Positions 11,874-23,975 are shown, counted from the first letter of the stretch. The stretch: 64,000 nucleotides of DNA from Apoda limacodes (GCA_946406115.1 OX291550.1:19134722-19198721); one strand, 5' to 3'. A program made the numbers and translations. The notes: generated from the sequence alone by a model not told the origin.

Positions 11874-12085
11874 ATGCATATGTCAACGACAATATATATG
11901 TCCCCTTAAATTTTTACTTTTTGATTTTTTACTATTTGTTAGGTAATCCGCCATAAAAACACATGTTTTGTGACAATTTGAGCCATGTAAGTACCTAATA
12001 ATAAAGCTTTTTTATTCTATTTCTCAATTAATTTACATCTTTTTAAGGAGTTTTCTTATTCTAATGTGAGTAATTTAATTCTATA

Positions 12086-12390
12086 TTAATTTGAAAAAGA
12101 TCCCTTAAGGGTAAAAGCCTCCCCCATCGTTTTCAATTTTTCTCGCTCTCTTCCGAGAGTCGACCAGTTTTTGCCAGCTACTTTAAGTATATCATCTACC
12201 CATCGTTTCTTTGTTCTTCCGACCTTCCTTTTTTCCAATGGTCCAGGCCACTTTGTTGACTTGAAGTCCACCTTTTGTCTGTGTATCGTGTAATGTGACC
12301 TGCCTATTCAGCTGCAAGGCATGTTTGAGAGCTTCTCTTGGGTTTCTTCTTTCTTAGAGCTTCTTCTTTTTCTTGAGCCATGTACCTACT
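12086..12390 (-). mobile_element. C-terminal remnant of an RTE-like LINE
   Basis: The minus strand encodes KRKVGRTKKRWVDDILKVAG and then GEAFTLKGSF. This arginine/lysine-rich tail follows the reverse transcriptase in RTE-type elements (pattern GRP.KRW.DDI.KVAG.NW). Upstream on the minus strand the reading continues in shifted frames as a decayed equivalent of the AGHIARYTD.RW segment. The copy is short and broken. Confidence 0.65.
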
Positions 12391-13151
12391 TGTTTCAAAA
12401 CCCTGATTCAAAAAAAAGAGCTCTATAAAGGTTAGGCAGACAGACAGACAGTGTAGGCTTAGTAATAGGGTTATTTTTTTGCACGTAACATTGAACCCGT
12501 GATATTTTTCAAAGTATTAATAAATAGTCGTTTATGAAACTGTTGTATAATAAGGGGGTTTGAACACGAGTCTGTGTTAAAAAAACAAGCCGTAAGGCGA
12601 GGTTTTTAATAGTATCACACGAGTATTTTAATACCAAGTTATGTGCAGTTTCATACACTACTTTATCTTCTTTCATACATTGGGGTTCAAATAAAAGATC
12701 AAAGAGTAAGAAATAGTTTCCGAAAACGATGAAGGCTTTTTTGCATTTTCCATGCAATAAAGTCGTGATAGCATTGCTCATATTTTTTTTTCGACTTTCC
12801 TGGTAATAGATTATGAGTCATTTCCGTCGCCACATCTAAAATATTGGCCGAAGTCAAATTTTCTATTTTTAAATTTTGGTACTGTGTTTGTAAAGTCTAT
12901 CAATTTGAACTTGTTTTGAAGTTTATAATTCGAACTAATGTAATATAATAAATGTAGGCCAAGCGGCGGTTTATTAAGTTATAATTAAGCATAATTTCTA
13001 ATAAATTATTGATTGACAAAATTTAAGCACAGTATAAGTTGTAAGAAAATAGTTTTTTAATTACATGTACAAGTTCGTTTCTTAATTATGTATGCCGCAA
13101 TTAATATAATTTCAGTTCATCAATGTGTTCCTAAAATAGTTTTTTGAACTA
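12391..13151. other. Intergenic with small repeat debris
   Basis: 12405-12475 has CAGACAGACAGACAG followed by GTAGGCTTAGTAATAGGG, as in the repeat at 23112-23360. The 90-codon minus-strand frame at 12509-12781 has no recognisable domain and I do not call it a gene. Confidence 0.4.
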
Positions 13152-13863
13152 CAGTAGAGCCTCGCTAATGCGGACCCCCGTTACTTCGGCGCACGCTGTA
13201 ATCCGGACAGGCAATAGAATCGCACAGGGGAGACGTTCGCGGGGAAGCGGTAGGTGCAGGTCACAACGTGTCAATATTCAATCACTTGAAATGTTTTAGT
13301 TATCACCTTGTAGTGTTAGTTAATTTAACGCACGTTCGCTGTCAAAATGAGAGTTACAAAATTATGAAGTTTTTACTGATGAGGAGATTGTGCAAGCGGC
13401 AATGTGTGAGGACGACGAGCAAGATGATGAACAGTGTTGAAGTTGTCAACTCCAAAAAAATTTGGGAATTCCGAGGCACTTGAAGCTTTAAACACTTGCT
13501 TTGAAATGGGCCGAAGATTAAGAATTTGATAGCCACAGAGTTATGTTTCTCCGTCAAATGAGAAAACGTGCTTTTGAAATGAAGTGCGAAAATTATAAGC
13601 AGCTATATATTACATTAGTCTTTTTTTAGAAGAATTACATGTTTTACAATTACAAATTTACTTATAAAACATCAAACATACAAGTTTGATGTTTTATAAG
13701 TGAATTTGTACGCACACATTAACTTAAAATTTTTACTTTATGAAACCCATGTTATAAACTTTGTTTTTTATGCCTAATAAAATATTGCATTCTATAATCC
13801 AGATGCCTCGATAATTCGGAAGGGGTCTTGTATTTTACTATCCAGATTAGCGAGGCCCTACTG
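13152..13863 (+). mobile_element. pogo/Tigger-like DNA transposon, deleted copy
   Basis: Terminal inverted repeats: the left end is CAGTAGAGCCTCGCTAATG and the right end is TTAGCGAGGCCCTACTG. They are flanked by TA target duplications at 13150-13151 and 13864-13865, as in Tc1/mariner elements. The ends and the 'unmatched base' wording (TAATGCGGAC, AATCCGGAC) resemble Tigger elements. The interior keeps a broken relic of the transposase C-terminus, with TDEEIVQAAM and RQMRKRAFEMK. Most of the transposase, including the DDE core, is gone, so it is non-autonomous. Confidence 0.88.
13651..13710. repeat. 60-bp near-perfect palindrome (hairpin)
   Basis: The left arm 13651-13677 contains CTTATAAAACATCAAAC and the right arm 13684-13710 its complement GTTTGATGTTTTATAAG, with one mismatch over about 27 bp and a loop of a few bases. 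It lies inside the Tigger-like element near its 3' side. Confidence 0.9.
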
Positions 13864-14079
13864 TATATGGACATAAAAACCGAGTAACATTATTTTATTT
13901 TGCTACATTTTCATGGGTAAATACTTTACTATATTACATGATTAGATGAAACGACTGTCAATATTATTTTAATGTTTGTCTTTTACACAAAAATTTACAT
14001 TCTTGCAACTTTCAAAATATAAATCACTGTATAAATTTTTGTATTTGTAGGCTATTTGATGTTAGGAGTAACGATATTT

Positions 14080-14137
14080 CTTTTATACCACTAAGGCAAA
14101 CAAGCAAGCTTGCGGTGCGCCTGATGGCAAGCGGTCC
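14080..14137 (-). mobile_element. 3'-end fragment of the jockey/CR1-like LINE family
   Basis: TATACCACTAAGG followed by CGCCTGATGGCAAGCGGTC is the reverse complement of the 3'UTR end of the LINE at 36578-38760. Only about 58 bp remain. It abuts the RTE copy. Confidence 0.7.
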
Positions 14138-14144
14138 CCATATA

Positions 14145-15340
14145 TTTAAATATATCATCTCATCTCATCATTATCTTCATCATCATCTCAGCCGCAAGAA
14201 GTCCACTGCTAGACATATGCCTCCCCCATAGATTTCCAAAGAAAACGGTTGGAAGCGACCTGTATCCAACGTCTTCCTGCGGCCTTCGCTATGTCGTCTG
14301 ACCACCTTGTAGGCGGTCTTCCGACGCTGCGTTTGCTAGACCGTGGCCTCCATCGGATAACCTTTCGGCTCCATCGACCATCAGTTCTACGTACAATGTG
14401 CCCTGCACACTGCAACTTCAAGTTGCTAATGCGCTTGGCTATTTCTGTGACTTCGTTCGTCTACGGATCTCCTCATTTCTTTTCATTCATTATTCAGGAG
14501 GCTAGAAGTCATAAAACCTGCGACTGAGACTATTAGTGATGACCCTGGAGAACAGCTTATAAACATGGCTCAAAAGCGTGATGGTTCTGTAGTTTTTCTG
14601 TAGTTATTACCTTTCAGAGCAAGAACAGCACCACCGCGCCTCTGCTCCATGCTTCTGGCGTTGCACCTTCAAGCAGGACGGAATTAAAGAGCTTCTGGAG
14701 GACTTTGAGTACCGGTGTTCCACCCTCACTCAGAAGCTCAGATGTGGTTCCATCATCAACCGGCGCCTTGTTGTCTTTTTAGCTGTTTCAGGGCCATCCT
14801 AATCTCATACAGGCTGATGCTTGGCTCTTGGGTCTTAGGCCAAGCTTGCAACGGGCTTTGTGACCGACTCATAAAGTTGTCCATAGAATCTCTCCACCTC
14901 CCTCAACACCTCTGGTTTAGTCGACGCTACACTGCCGTCTTCTCTCATCGGCCTTGTCAACCGGCTTTGTCCAATAGACATGTCACTTGCGAACACTTTG
15001 GAGCCCTTGGTTCCGCTCTATCGTTTCCTTAATATTTATGGTATTAAAGGAGCGGATGTCGTTGTTTATTGAGCTGCCAATATGACTTAGCGTCATCGGA
15101 AGACTGCAGTGGCAGAGAGTTTCTAAGGTCTATCTATGCGGCGGGATCTAAAGAACTTACAACCCACCGTTTGGACAGTTTCTACTTAACCGTTACAAAT
15201 ATCATCCACCAAACCTACATTCTCTAGGCAAGCTAAGCGATTGCTAATCACGATTTGAAAATTTTCGGGGTTTTGGATATCTGCGCGAGAAGGTTGGAGC
15301 GTAGACTTCATTAGACGGGACCTCTCAAGTTTGACATTGA
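14145..15340 (-). mobile_element. RTE-clade LINE, internally deleted and frameshifted
   Basis: From right to left on the minus strand, about 15340-14540 encodes the end of the endonuclease/linker and the start of the reverse transcriptase. It includes NKAPVDDGTTSELL, GGTPVLKVLQKLFNSVLLEG, TPEAWSRGAVVL and HVYKLFSRVITN, broken by stops. The reading then jumps at about 14490-14510 to the far C-terminus (LKLQCAGHIVRRTDGRW, GRPPTRWSDDI, SMGEAYV; 14209-14421). The catalytic RT core is therefore deleted. It ends in a simple CATCAT-type tail, as RTE elements do. The element is dead. Confidence 0.85.
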
Positions 15341-15994
15341 TATCCAATGTGCCTTTTGCCATTCTATTTAACGATACAATTTAATTAAAAAAATATTTTA
15401 ACTATGATAATTTAATTAAATATAAGTATCTATCTACATCTATTATATTGTTAATTATACTGGAACATTTGCATTTACTAGGGTCGAGAGGTTGATTTAG
15501 CCTCACACTTTCATTTTAAAACGTTTTAAAATTTCTCTTAGCGGCCGCTGTTTGTAAATAAACGTTTTGTGCGATCTAAACTTAGCGATTCGCGGCGCCG
15601 ACTGACAAATACTGTTAAATTTTGTAGACTTAATCTCAAGTGAAACATCTGTGTCTGTGGTTTTCCAAAATTATGATTTTTTTTTATCTTTAAAATCTTA
15701 TTTGAGATCATTTCTATACAAAAATAGAATCCCGTTTATCTTTTACTCTATATAATTAAATACAAAGCTGGCTAACTGCAAACCTAGATGTTTCTTTCTA
15801 AAATATCTTTAAAATTTCGTGGTTTTTGATTCCCAAGTGTCAAAAATAAGTGAGGAGTTCGTTTGTATGAAGTTCACTGCGAGGTGCTGCAAATCGTATT
15901 CTCTAAAACTTGTTAAGTGCATGTTGTACCACGCATATTGTAGAGTTTTGTAGCCGTTACTATAACCTATTTTTTCTTACTTGTCTTATTTATG
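15341..15994. other. Intergenic, no gene seen
   Basis: AT-rich with a small GC-rich patch at 15540-15600. No recognisable exon or repeat. Confidence 0.4.
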
Positions 15995-16178
15995 GTATGG
16001 TAAGCGGTCACCGCAGCCTATGGACGCTTGCAACACCTGGGGCATCACTCGCGCATTGCATCACCCTTCAGAAATCTAATTCCACAATCCAAGCGTTCGC
16101 GAGAGAAAGTTTCTCTAAAAACGCACTGTACGCGACCGATTTCGGTTGTGAAGTGTGACAATTCCCTGCCGATTTTGC
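15995..16178 (-). mobile_element. 3' fragment of the jockey/CR1-like LINE family
   Basis: Reads GGTAAGCGGTCACCGCAGCC, then GACGCTTGCAACACC, then GAGAAAGTTTCTCT and CACTGTACGCGACC. This matches the reverse complement of 38450-38695 in the full copy, with one internal deletion of several dozen bases. It encodes a broken C-terminal tail of the reverse transcriptase. Confidence 0.85.
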
Positions 16179-19100
16179 CCTGCAGTAAATGGGCCGCTAA
16201 TCGCAAAAACTCTACCCGACAAACCTGACCACAACAAATAAAAAAGTTACCCCTTAAGTAGTTCTCCTCAAATTTTAGCGCAGATTACTAAAATTGAAAA
16301 GAACATACTTATAACAATAATAAATGAATAAAATAACAAATCCCAAGTACTGGCCGCAAAGAAAATATTTTACAAATTGAAATGTAAATTTTACCGAAGG
16401 TGGAAATAGTTACGTAATTTACGTTCTGCGAAAGTGCTTTACCATTGCGGAGAAAATAAAGATTGGAGCAGAGCCAAAGCTTGGAACCAGGCAAAATGCA
16501 ACCTACCTCCGGCTTGGCGTTTGAATTTGCATTGCAGTTTTAGCGTTCTGAGTTTTCTATTCTTACCTTTATTTTATCAATTTGATGTTTCTATTTGTGT
16601 TTCCTGCTACGTGCTTCGTTTGCTCTATCTTTTGATAAATACAAGCTATTTCTCAAAGCGAAACTATTTGTATTTGTAAACTATAATACATTATTACCAA
16701 ATATTCAATAGTTAATATTAAGTCAAAAACATGTCTTTTGACAAAAAAATATTGGGCTTCAATTGTAGACAAATTATAGTGCGCTGTAATATTGTTATGG
16801 CAATATGACCTGATGAAATAGATTTTACAATATAAATATTTTTTACAGAAATAAATTACAATAATAATTACAAAAAAAAATACTGTATTGGTTTTATCTT
16901 CAAATAATGATGATCTACTATTTAAAAATCTATCACTGCCATAAAATTAATAAAAAACTGAATTACAATTAACACTTCACCCGCGATAAGTTACTGCTTC
17001 ACTCCTTAGAATCTTAGCGTAAAGTTAAATTATCAGATTGGTAGGAAATATACTTACCAATTTCAGTTTTGTGACACCATGGTACCATGGTACTAAATAT
17101 TATTTCAAATTTGTTTAATTTCAAAAAAAAGGCTAATACAATGACAAATTCTGGTGTGTTTGTCACATTATAAAAAAGATAAAATTGCTAGGAATTGCTA
17201 GTAACTAGTACCTACGCTGGTTCGTCAAAACTAAGGTATTAAAAACATAATACATAAATATGTTGTACATTTCATTACAAGTGCGGGAAATTTTATTACA
17301 ACGAGTTCCGATTGACTTTACCCGAGCCGAAGGCGATTTCTCTATTTAGACTAGCATATACTTTTTGTTCTTTATAATACAGTTGATATATTAAATATTT
17401 CTCAATGAAATAGAAACAAAAATACCACCAGGAATTAATAGAGGTAAGTGTGATTACAAATGGAAAACAGGCGGTGCGTTAATGTTCGTCAATTCATCGA
17501 ACTCATTTACATAATGACAAAACGTCCTTTGTGTTTAGGTCCCAAAAGCCATGCAAAGCGAGCAACGTACTGCAACGTATTTCCTTAAAATAGTTAATAT
17601 GTCTCTTACTATTGATGTAACACTATGTTCTTAGATTGATGTAACTCAATCAATGTCCTACATACGTTGGGCTTCGCCCAGATATGCGTGACATGTATGT
17701 AATTTTTGTATAAGATAAATTAATAATTACTTTTTTTAATAGGTATATAATATTACAAAGGTAAAATATGTTTGTTTTGTAATTTATACAAATACTAAAC
17801 CGATTCTAAAAAAAACTTTATAATTTTGAATTTAAATAAGTTTTCGGTTCGAAATAAGAATATATTGTCAATCAATTCGAATGAATTATAATTTCAATGT
17901 GTTGAATGCAACAAAACAACGGGATGACTCATTTTTGGCAAAGAAATAGTAGGGTCAGGCAAGGATAAACATTACTTTTATCGTAATTGAGAGTTCTCTC
18001 GGAAAAAGGTTTTCCGCGGGTGAAAACGCGGGGCACATTCAGTATGTGATATAGTAAAATAAACATTTCAAAACTCCATAATTTTCGTTTGTTTATAAAT
18101 GCCTATACAATGGAAAGATTATTTAAGTTTGCTAAGTGGGTCAGGATTTATGAAAAAAAGTTATGGCAAAGCTGCCAATGATATCAGTAAACAGTGGCTT
18201 AATCAAAGAGTAAAGATATTAAAGAAAATTTATTTATTAAAATTTATTCAGAATGGACCTTTATTCCTAAATCACTTGCCAAGTGAATTTAGAAGGAACC
18301 ATTATTCAAAAGAAAAATGAGAATGTCGATAATAATATTATCTTTAAAGCTGATTTGTGATTAAAAACCCAATGCTCATTAAAATGATAATGACTGGGTC
18401 TCCTTTTTCTTAGTAATTGAAGCTTACGGCACAGAGGACGGCAATTTGGGAATGACGAAAAAATAAACGAAGTAAATGAGATGAAAGATAAAGTAGCCCT
18501 TAAAGAAGTCCTTCGGTATTAAGGTTGTAATAATAAGAGTACGTAAAATAAATCCATTCGAGCATAAGCTCTTTTTGCTTTTCTTTTTTAGGGATCTTTG
18601 ACGAACTTGCTTGCGAATATTACTTCCAATTGTCTATTACATTTATATTGTTGCTTTGTAATCTAATCATCAATCATTGATTGACTCACATGTAACATTT
18701 AACACACCGTTCACTGCAACTCTCAGCCTAAACCATTAGTTATGGTTTGAGGCACTAAGTAAGGAATTAAAAAATTCACACTTCAGGAGTTTAAAGGGAA
18801 TTGTTCACTTTGCATAGGGGTTTTGGCCTGACGTGGACAAATTCTAAGGCAATAAATTATATTTCAAGTATTACATACCCTTACAAATATATATTTTATG
18901 ATATTTTAGTATAAAAGTAAGCCTCCCCTTCACCTATTTTTAAGCTTAAAAACTTTGAATATAGGTTAAAAACATGAAAACTGCAAAAGCTAAAGCCAAT
19001 TAAATTTCAAAAATATATCATTTTGTACATGATAAATGCAAACTCGATTAATGCATTATGTAGATTGACTATATTCAATAAGAAAAAACGAACATTTCAT

Positions 19101-19956
19101 GAAATGCATATTTGTGAACAAAATATTAAACGGCAGCCTTAAAACTATTAATTTAAATATACTCGATAATTCTAAAACTACTTGAAACACTTTAAACTTT
19201 ATCTTTTAAATAAAATAAAATTATCAGTAGATCTAGTTGTTTATAAAAAAAATTGTTCACATCAGGCCAGATCTAAACAATGCTCTTTGAGTCTACATAA
19301 CAAAAGTTAGTAAAGCATTTTGATTTATACATACACTGTAACTGATAGGCACTTGAAAATGTATATACTGATTCTCTCAAAGAGAGTTTATTTTTTGGTT
19401 TTAATGTGCACTTGAAATTGCCAAATACTTTGATTTTTTACCTAAAATTAAATTTTTGTGGTTCCATACCAAAATCGAATAAAGTATCCTCATGGTATTT
19501 TCTGTTTGTCTGTATGTCAAGACTGTTTTCTTTAGCTACATCAGCATTTAAATAGGATCAAAAGTTGACGGCAATTGTGAATGTGTTTTTTTTAGAACAG
19601 TTCCTACCTACTAGTGAACGCCACTATTTTAAACACACATACCTACTATAAGTATTCATATGTTCTCGAATTCAAAATCCGTGATATACACATAATAATA
19701 TTTAAAGTCATAATAATTGTAAGAAATCTGAGAATCGTATCTGAATTTTCAAATATTAATCTAGTTTAAATTTTGACAAACAAAGACGCCTCCCTTGTCT
19801 TTATTTCTTAAAATACAAAACAGCAAACAAATTATGAAAAAAAATATTTAAATAACAATTTCTAAAGGAAAAAAAAACAAATAGTAAATCGTAGCATTTT
19901 GAAAATTTTTCCTTATATTATTCGCTTTTGAAAATGGAAGTTGATCTCCCCTTCTT
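16179..19956. other. Long AT-rich intergenic stretch, no gene seen
   Basis: No exon-like conservation or element could be recognised over 3.8 kb. A 16-bp perfect palindrome, ACCATGGTACCATGGT, lies at 17076-17091. The open frames at 16434-16679 and 18099-18320 show no domain. Confidence 0.4.
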
Positions 19957-20388
19957 TGGGTTTCCGTACCCGAAAGGAAAAAATGGAACCCTTATAGGAT
20001 CACTTTGTTGTCCGTCCGTCCGTCCGTGTGTCAATGCCCTTTTTCTCAGGAACGCGTGGAGGTATCAACTTAAAATTTATATCAAATACTCAAATCTACT
20101 GTTCCTTGAAGCTGCGAAAAAATCAAACTTCTAAGCCAACGCAATTAAAAGATACAGTTGTTTATGCCGCAAATTTTCGAAACTCGCAAGGGAATCAAAA
20201 CCTACAAGGTACTTCTTGGAACTCAGAAACTGTCTTATAGCACAGTTAAAGGAAAAATGCGAAAACCGTAAATTTGTAGCATAGACTATATAATAAAAAT
20301 TATTTTTAATAATATATACCAACAAATACAAAGTTTGCACGGAACCCTCGGTGCGCGAGCCAGTCTAGCACTTGGCTCATTTTTCTAT
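19957..20388 (+). repeat. GTTCCGTA / AAGTGCGAGTC-type repeat, near-complete copy
   Basis: Starts TTTCCGTACCCGAAAGGAA, continues GGAACCCTTATAGGATCAC, a CCGTCCGTCCGTCC run and CTCAGGAACGCGTGG, and ends GGTGCGCGAGCC...CACTTGGCTC. The interior matches the copies at 54081 and 59995 but not the one at 57291. Confidence 0.75.
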
Positions 20389-21002
20389 ATAGATCAAGCG
20401 GCTGCCGAAAAAGTTGATAATTTCTGAAAAGATGAAATTTTCAGGGAAGTGACATTAATAAAAAAAAAACGATTGCCAAATCCGAACCTGAGACAAAAAG
20501 GTCAATTTTTTTGGTTTTTGAAATAACGGATCAAATCTAAAAGTAAGGTTTGCACATTCCAAAGATTTATTTTTATTATTTAACGAAATTTTTGACTTAT
20601 TGCTGACTCTATTTTCTCCCAAGTTTGTCTACAAATAAGTTAAAATTTAACAGTTTTTGCCTCGTATTACGCAATAACCCCTCTTTTCCTATTCCCCCCT
20701 TGTTTCACAATGTTACAATGAACCTTAACTTTTCTAAAAATTTCATCTAATCAGAAATCGTTAGCTTTTGTGCGACCGCCACTTGGCCTTATACCTACAT
20801 ATGATAGATCAGAAGAGCCACCCCAATGATGAATGAATGATTTTTTTTTAAGTAGCACGACTAACATTAATGACAAGTATTGACTAGCAATGAGAATATA
20901 GTAAGACAAGATAACACTAGTTATAAAAAAATTTAACTAGACTGATTGTTTCTTGCTAATCAAACAAACAAGGACCAGATTATACTGGTTATGTTTGGAT
21001 TC
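20389..21002. other. Intergenic, no gene seen
   Basis: AT-rich; nothing recognisable. Confidence 0.4.
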
Positions 21003-21300
21003 TCACCCAAATTTACGTAGACTAGTATATATTTGCTCTATCCAGGCGGTTCGTTTTGCCCGGACTCCCTCTATTTCTTAATTCCGTTGAGAAGATATAT
21101 AAATCTGTTCCCACTTTGGTCAAAAGTTCCAATGGCTTTGTCCACGCGGAATTTGGTCATCGACGTGGAATCCTTATGGGAATTACACCGGGATAAAAGT
21201 ATTTTATATTATTTTCTGTCTCTCCAGCTACCCAAATATCAAGTCATTTACTTGCATTGTTACGACGTAAGGGAAAATTGCCCTTCCTTTCCTTTGCATA
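21003..21300 (+). repeat. Interspersed repeat, lepidopteran 'CACGCGGAA...GGGATAAAA' type
   Basis: TCCACGCGGAATTTGGTCAT, then ATGGGAATTACACCGGGATA and later TTGTTACGACGTAA have the order of a widespread arthropod repeat that I recall (a GCGTGGAA head, CCGGGATAAAAAGTAGCC middle and TTGCGACGTGATTG tail). This copy is heavily diverged and has no coding value, although it carries an incidental 94-codon frame. Confidence 0.4.
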
Positions 21301-22419
21301 ATAGCTTATTTCTTTAAAAGAATCTACATACCAAGTTTCAAGTACCTTTCATTTATAGTTTTTAAGATATTCATTATTATTGCTGACACTTACCACCTAT
21401 TTTGAATCTTAAAAGTTACCTTAACAGTGTAAATTTTCAAAATCAGGAATTTGTATGTTTAGGTTAATTTCAAAGAACTAAAATTATTTGTAGTAAGCCG
21501 TCTAAAATTCACGGAATGACTTCATCGAGAACAATTTCCAATCATATTTAACTTTGAACTTTACAATATTCAATTCGACAGTGAATTTCAGAATTCCTGG
21601 TAATGTACTTTGTGATCTAGCTAATTTATAGCTGTCAGTAATAATAGTAATCTTTGAGAATACTTAATTACAGATAACTTAATTTATCACAAAGAAGTGA
21701 AATTTATATATTCCAACCACGCTGTAATTGACCCAAATTTGAAAGCTTTCATGTCTCGTGTAAAATTGCTTGAGAAATTAGGAATGCTGTAGCCACATAA
21801 TCATTAATTATTCATTATTTTTAAACATTTGTTTATAATGTTTTATATTACAGTGTCCCGCGGTTTCACCCGCACAATCACGTATCTCCACTGGAATTCT
21901 CTATAATTACCTAGTATGTTACTTTAACTTCGTTGTCCTACTAATGCGTGATTGTTTTACATATGTCTAAACATTGAAGTAAGACGACAAAAATCATAAA
22001 TAATTATATAGTTATTATCTTCATCTTTATAATAATATTCATATATAAGTATTACACGATTTAAAAAAACTATTATTTAAATTTTTATGCTGTTTATCAT
22101 AACATTGAGGTAAAATCATACAAGAAAAAATAAACAGTAAAAGATATTAAAAATTGACAGAATCTAACTGTAGAATATAAAGTATTCCTAGTTAAAAACT
22201 TTATAACTTTAAGATATCTAATGTGCGGAAACCTAAGTCTCCACACTTGAATTACTCATATATCTAAATACATTTTCATCACATACATTTAATAAATTGT
22301 ACTTACGAACTAGCAACATAAATCACATCTCGTCACAAATCGTAAGTTAAAGATCCAAGCCAAATATCTCCAGGTCAATTCATAATATGAAATACTTTTT
22401 CTTCATCGGTCACACAAAA
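21301..22419. other. Intergenic with one small repeat fragment
   Basis: 21852-21915 (CCCGCGGTTTCACCCGCAC) looks like the end of the Helitron-like repeat family seen at 42776. The rest is AT-rich and unremarkable. Confidence 0.4.
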
Positions 22420-22620
22420 ACTTACTCGGATGTCGGCAAGAAACTTTTAAGCTAACCGCACATTAATAAGTGAGTTGAAAGACTTAAGCTTGCGCATGAA
22501 ATCGCCACGGTTACGACGAACGTTCGCCATAAACGCCAGCGTCGTACTGAAGTCTGAAGGCCGCTCCGCAGCAAAGGGGGTGGCTGTGTAGTTTCCACCT
22601 TTCAGGTGATGGGGGTGTTT
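22420..22620. other. Isolated GC-rich segment, possible exon or promoter
   Basis: About 200 bp of markedly higher GC in a very AT-rich surround. On the minus strand it contains an ATG with a 27-codon arginine/lysine-rich frame (MANVRRNRGDFMRKLKSF...) ending in a stop. No domain or flanking repeat is recognised. It could be a short exon, a promoter or an unknown element. Confidence 0.25.
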
Positions 22621-23111
22621 GTCGTATGCCTTCTATTTTTGAAATTAAATTTCATTTCTGTGCTCATTACTCACATGATATGTGATTATGGGAGGTCTAA
22701 TATCGTGTTGAATTCTTTGTGATTTTTTTTTAAATAAGTTTTAGAGTAGTCGATAATAAATTACCTGTGCTCTAGAAGTAAATTTTTATGTTGATTTTTA
22801 TGATAATAATGTTTAAAATAGAGCTTAGTATCTTTATTTCTATTAAAGCATACTTTATTGTGAAAATCAAAATTAAATTAAAATAATCTTTGATATATTT
22901 ACAAAAAAACTTAATATAAGAAAATACCCTTATAAATAGTTAAGTGGTTTCGCTAATTTTCTAACCATCGTAAGACAAATTTAGATTATATTTGTGGTTC
23001 TGAACATTATTTCTTGAACAATATAAACAGATTTGTTTTAACCGTTACAATTAATAAAAAAGTATAAAAATAATGATCATTTTGTAAATTAACTATTTAT
23101 TATTTCAATGG

Positions 23112-23360
23112 TAATGCCTAAAGTCCGTCTCACACTTGGCCGGTTTTTATTATTTTTTGTTATTCTTTAGAGCTCAGACTATAATCACTGCTATTTAACA
23201 AAAACGTGTTTCTTGTATGGGGACCCCTTAAAATTTTACACATATTCTGTGAAAAATCCAAGCTTCCTACCCTTCGGTCTAAAAAATAGAGCCCTTTAAG
23301 GGTCAGATAGATGGATAGACAGACAGAGTAGGCTTAGTAATAGGGGTCCGTAAAAGGGCC
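23112..23360 (-). repeat. GTTCCGTA / AAGTGCGAGTC-type repeat, diverged copy
   Basis: Bounded by TCTCACACTTGGCCGG at one side and AGACAGACAGAGTAGGCTTA...GGGGTCCGTAAAA at the other, the two sequence marks of this family. Orientation is confused by rearrangement. Confidence 0.5.
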
Positions 23361-23696
23361 TCTAAAATAATTGCAATATCTCTAAAGTATTCTTGTTTAT
23401 TCATTCGATTTTATATTTTATTTTATCATCTTCGACAAGTTGTACGAAGAGACCGCATGCCGGTTGGAGATTGCAAAAGATGTTATTACCTCAGTAAGAG
23501 CATAATATATAAAAATAGAAACCTGCTGTGTCCTAAAATGTCAAGCGTTGTTCCAATAACAAACAAAAAAATAACAGAAGAATAAAAAAGAATCCAGGTA
23601 CTATTAATTAAGATTTGAACAACGAAGTTATCATTTTCGTCTTAGAAAAAAATAATAATATATATTTTTTCAGGTTTTTCGACAGCAATATGTTGT

Positions 23697-23975
23697 TGCT
23701 TATGCTTTTCCCCACAAGAGAGGCATAGGTCTCTTCGAGAGAGAGGAAACTTAGGCCATAGAGCACAGCGATGGCGAACTGCAAATTATTGGCGTTGTCG
23801 AGCTAGTGCCTACTCCACTGTCAGAGTTTCTAAACAGCCTATAAGGCCTTGACTGACAGCTCAAAGAGCCATTAGAAGCCCGAAGAGCTCGAAAAACCTT
23901 ACATTAGGCAGTTACCCATCTAATGACTGCCCATGCCTGACGTTGCCTAACTTCGAATATCGTTTCCGATGATGA
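23697..23975 (-). mobile_element. 5S-rRNA-derived SINE-like repeat, copy 1
   Basis: On the minus strand 23960-23908 reads CGAAGTTAGGCAACGTCAGG, then TTAGATGGGTAACTGCC. This matches the 3' half of insect 5S rRNA (CGAAGTTAAGCAACGTCGGG ... TTGGATGGGTGACCGCC), including the internal promoter. The body after it (CTGACAG, GTTGTCGAGCTAGTG, CTTAGGCCATAG) also occurs after the 5S-like part at 32763. A shared body behind a 5S-like head argues for a mobile family rather than a stray 5S pseudogene. Confidence 0.7.

Noticed and set aside
12509..12781. 90-codon minus-strand frame
   Set aside because: No domain, no splice partner, and it sits among repeat debris.
14249..15032. Plus-strand frames of 92 and 105 codons
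   Set aside because: Antisense shadows of the RTE LINE, whose coding sense is the minus strand.
18099..18320. 73-codon basic frame as a gene
   Set aside because: No recognisable domain, start context or conserved splice site; consistent with a chance frame or unrecognisable relic.
21033..21317. 94-codon plus-strand frame
   Set aside because: It lies inside a diverged interspersed repeat and shows no protein family.
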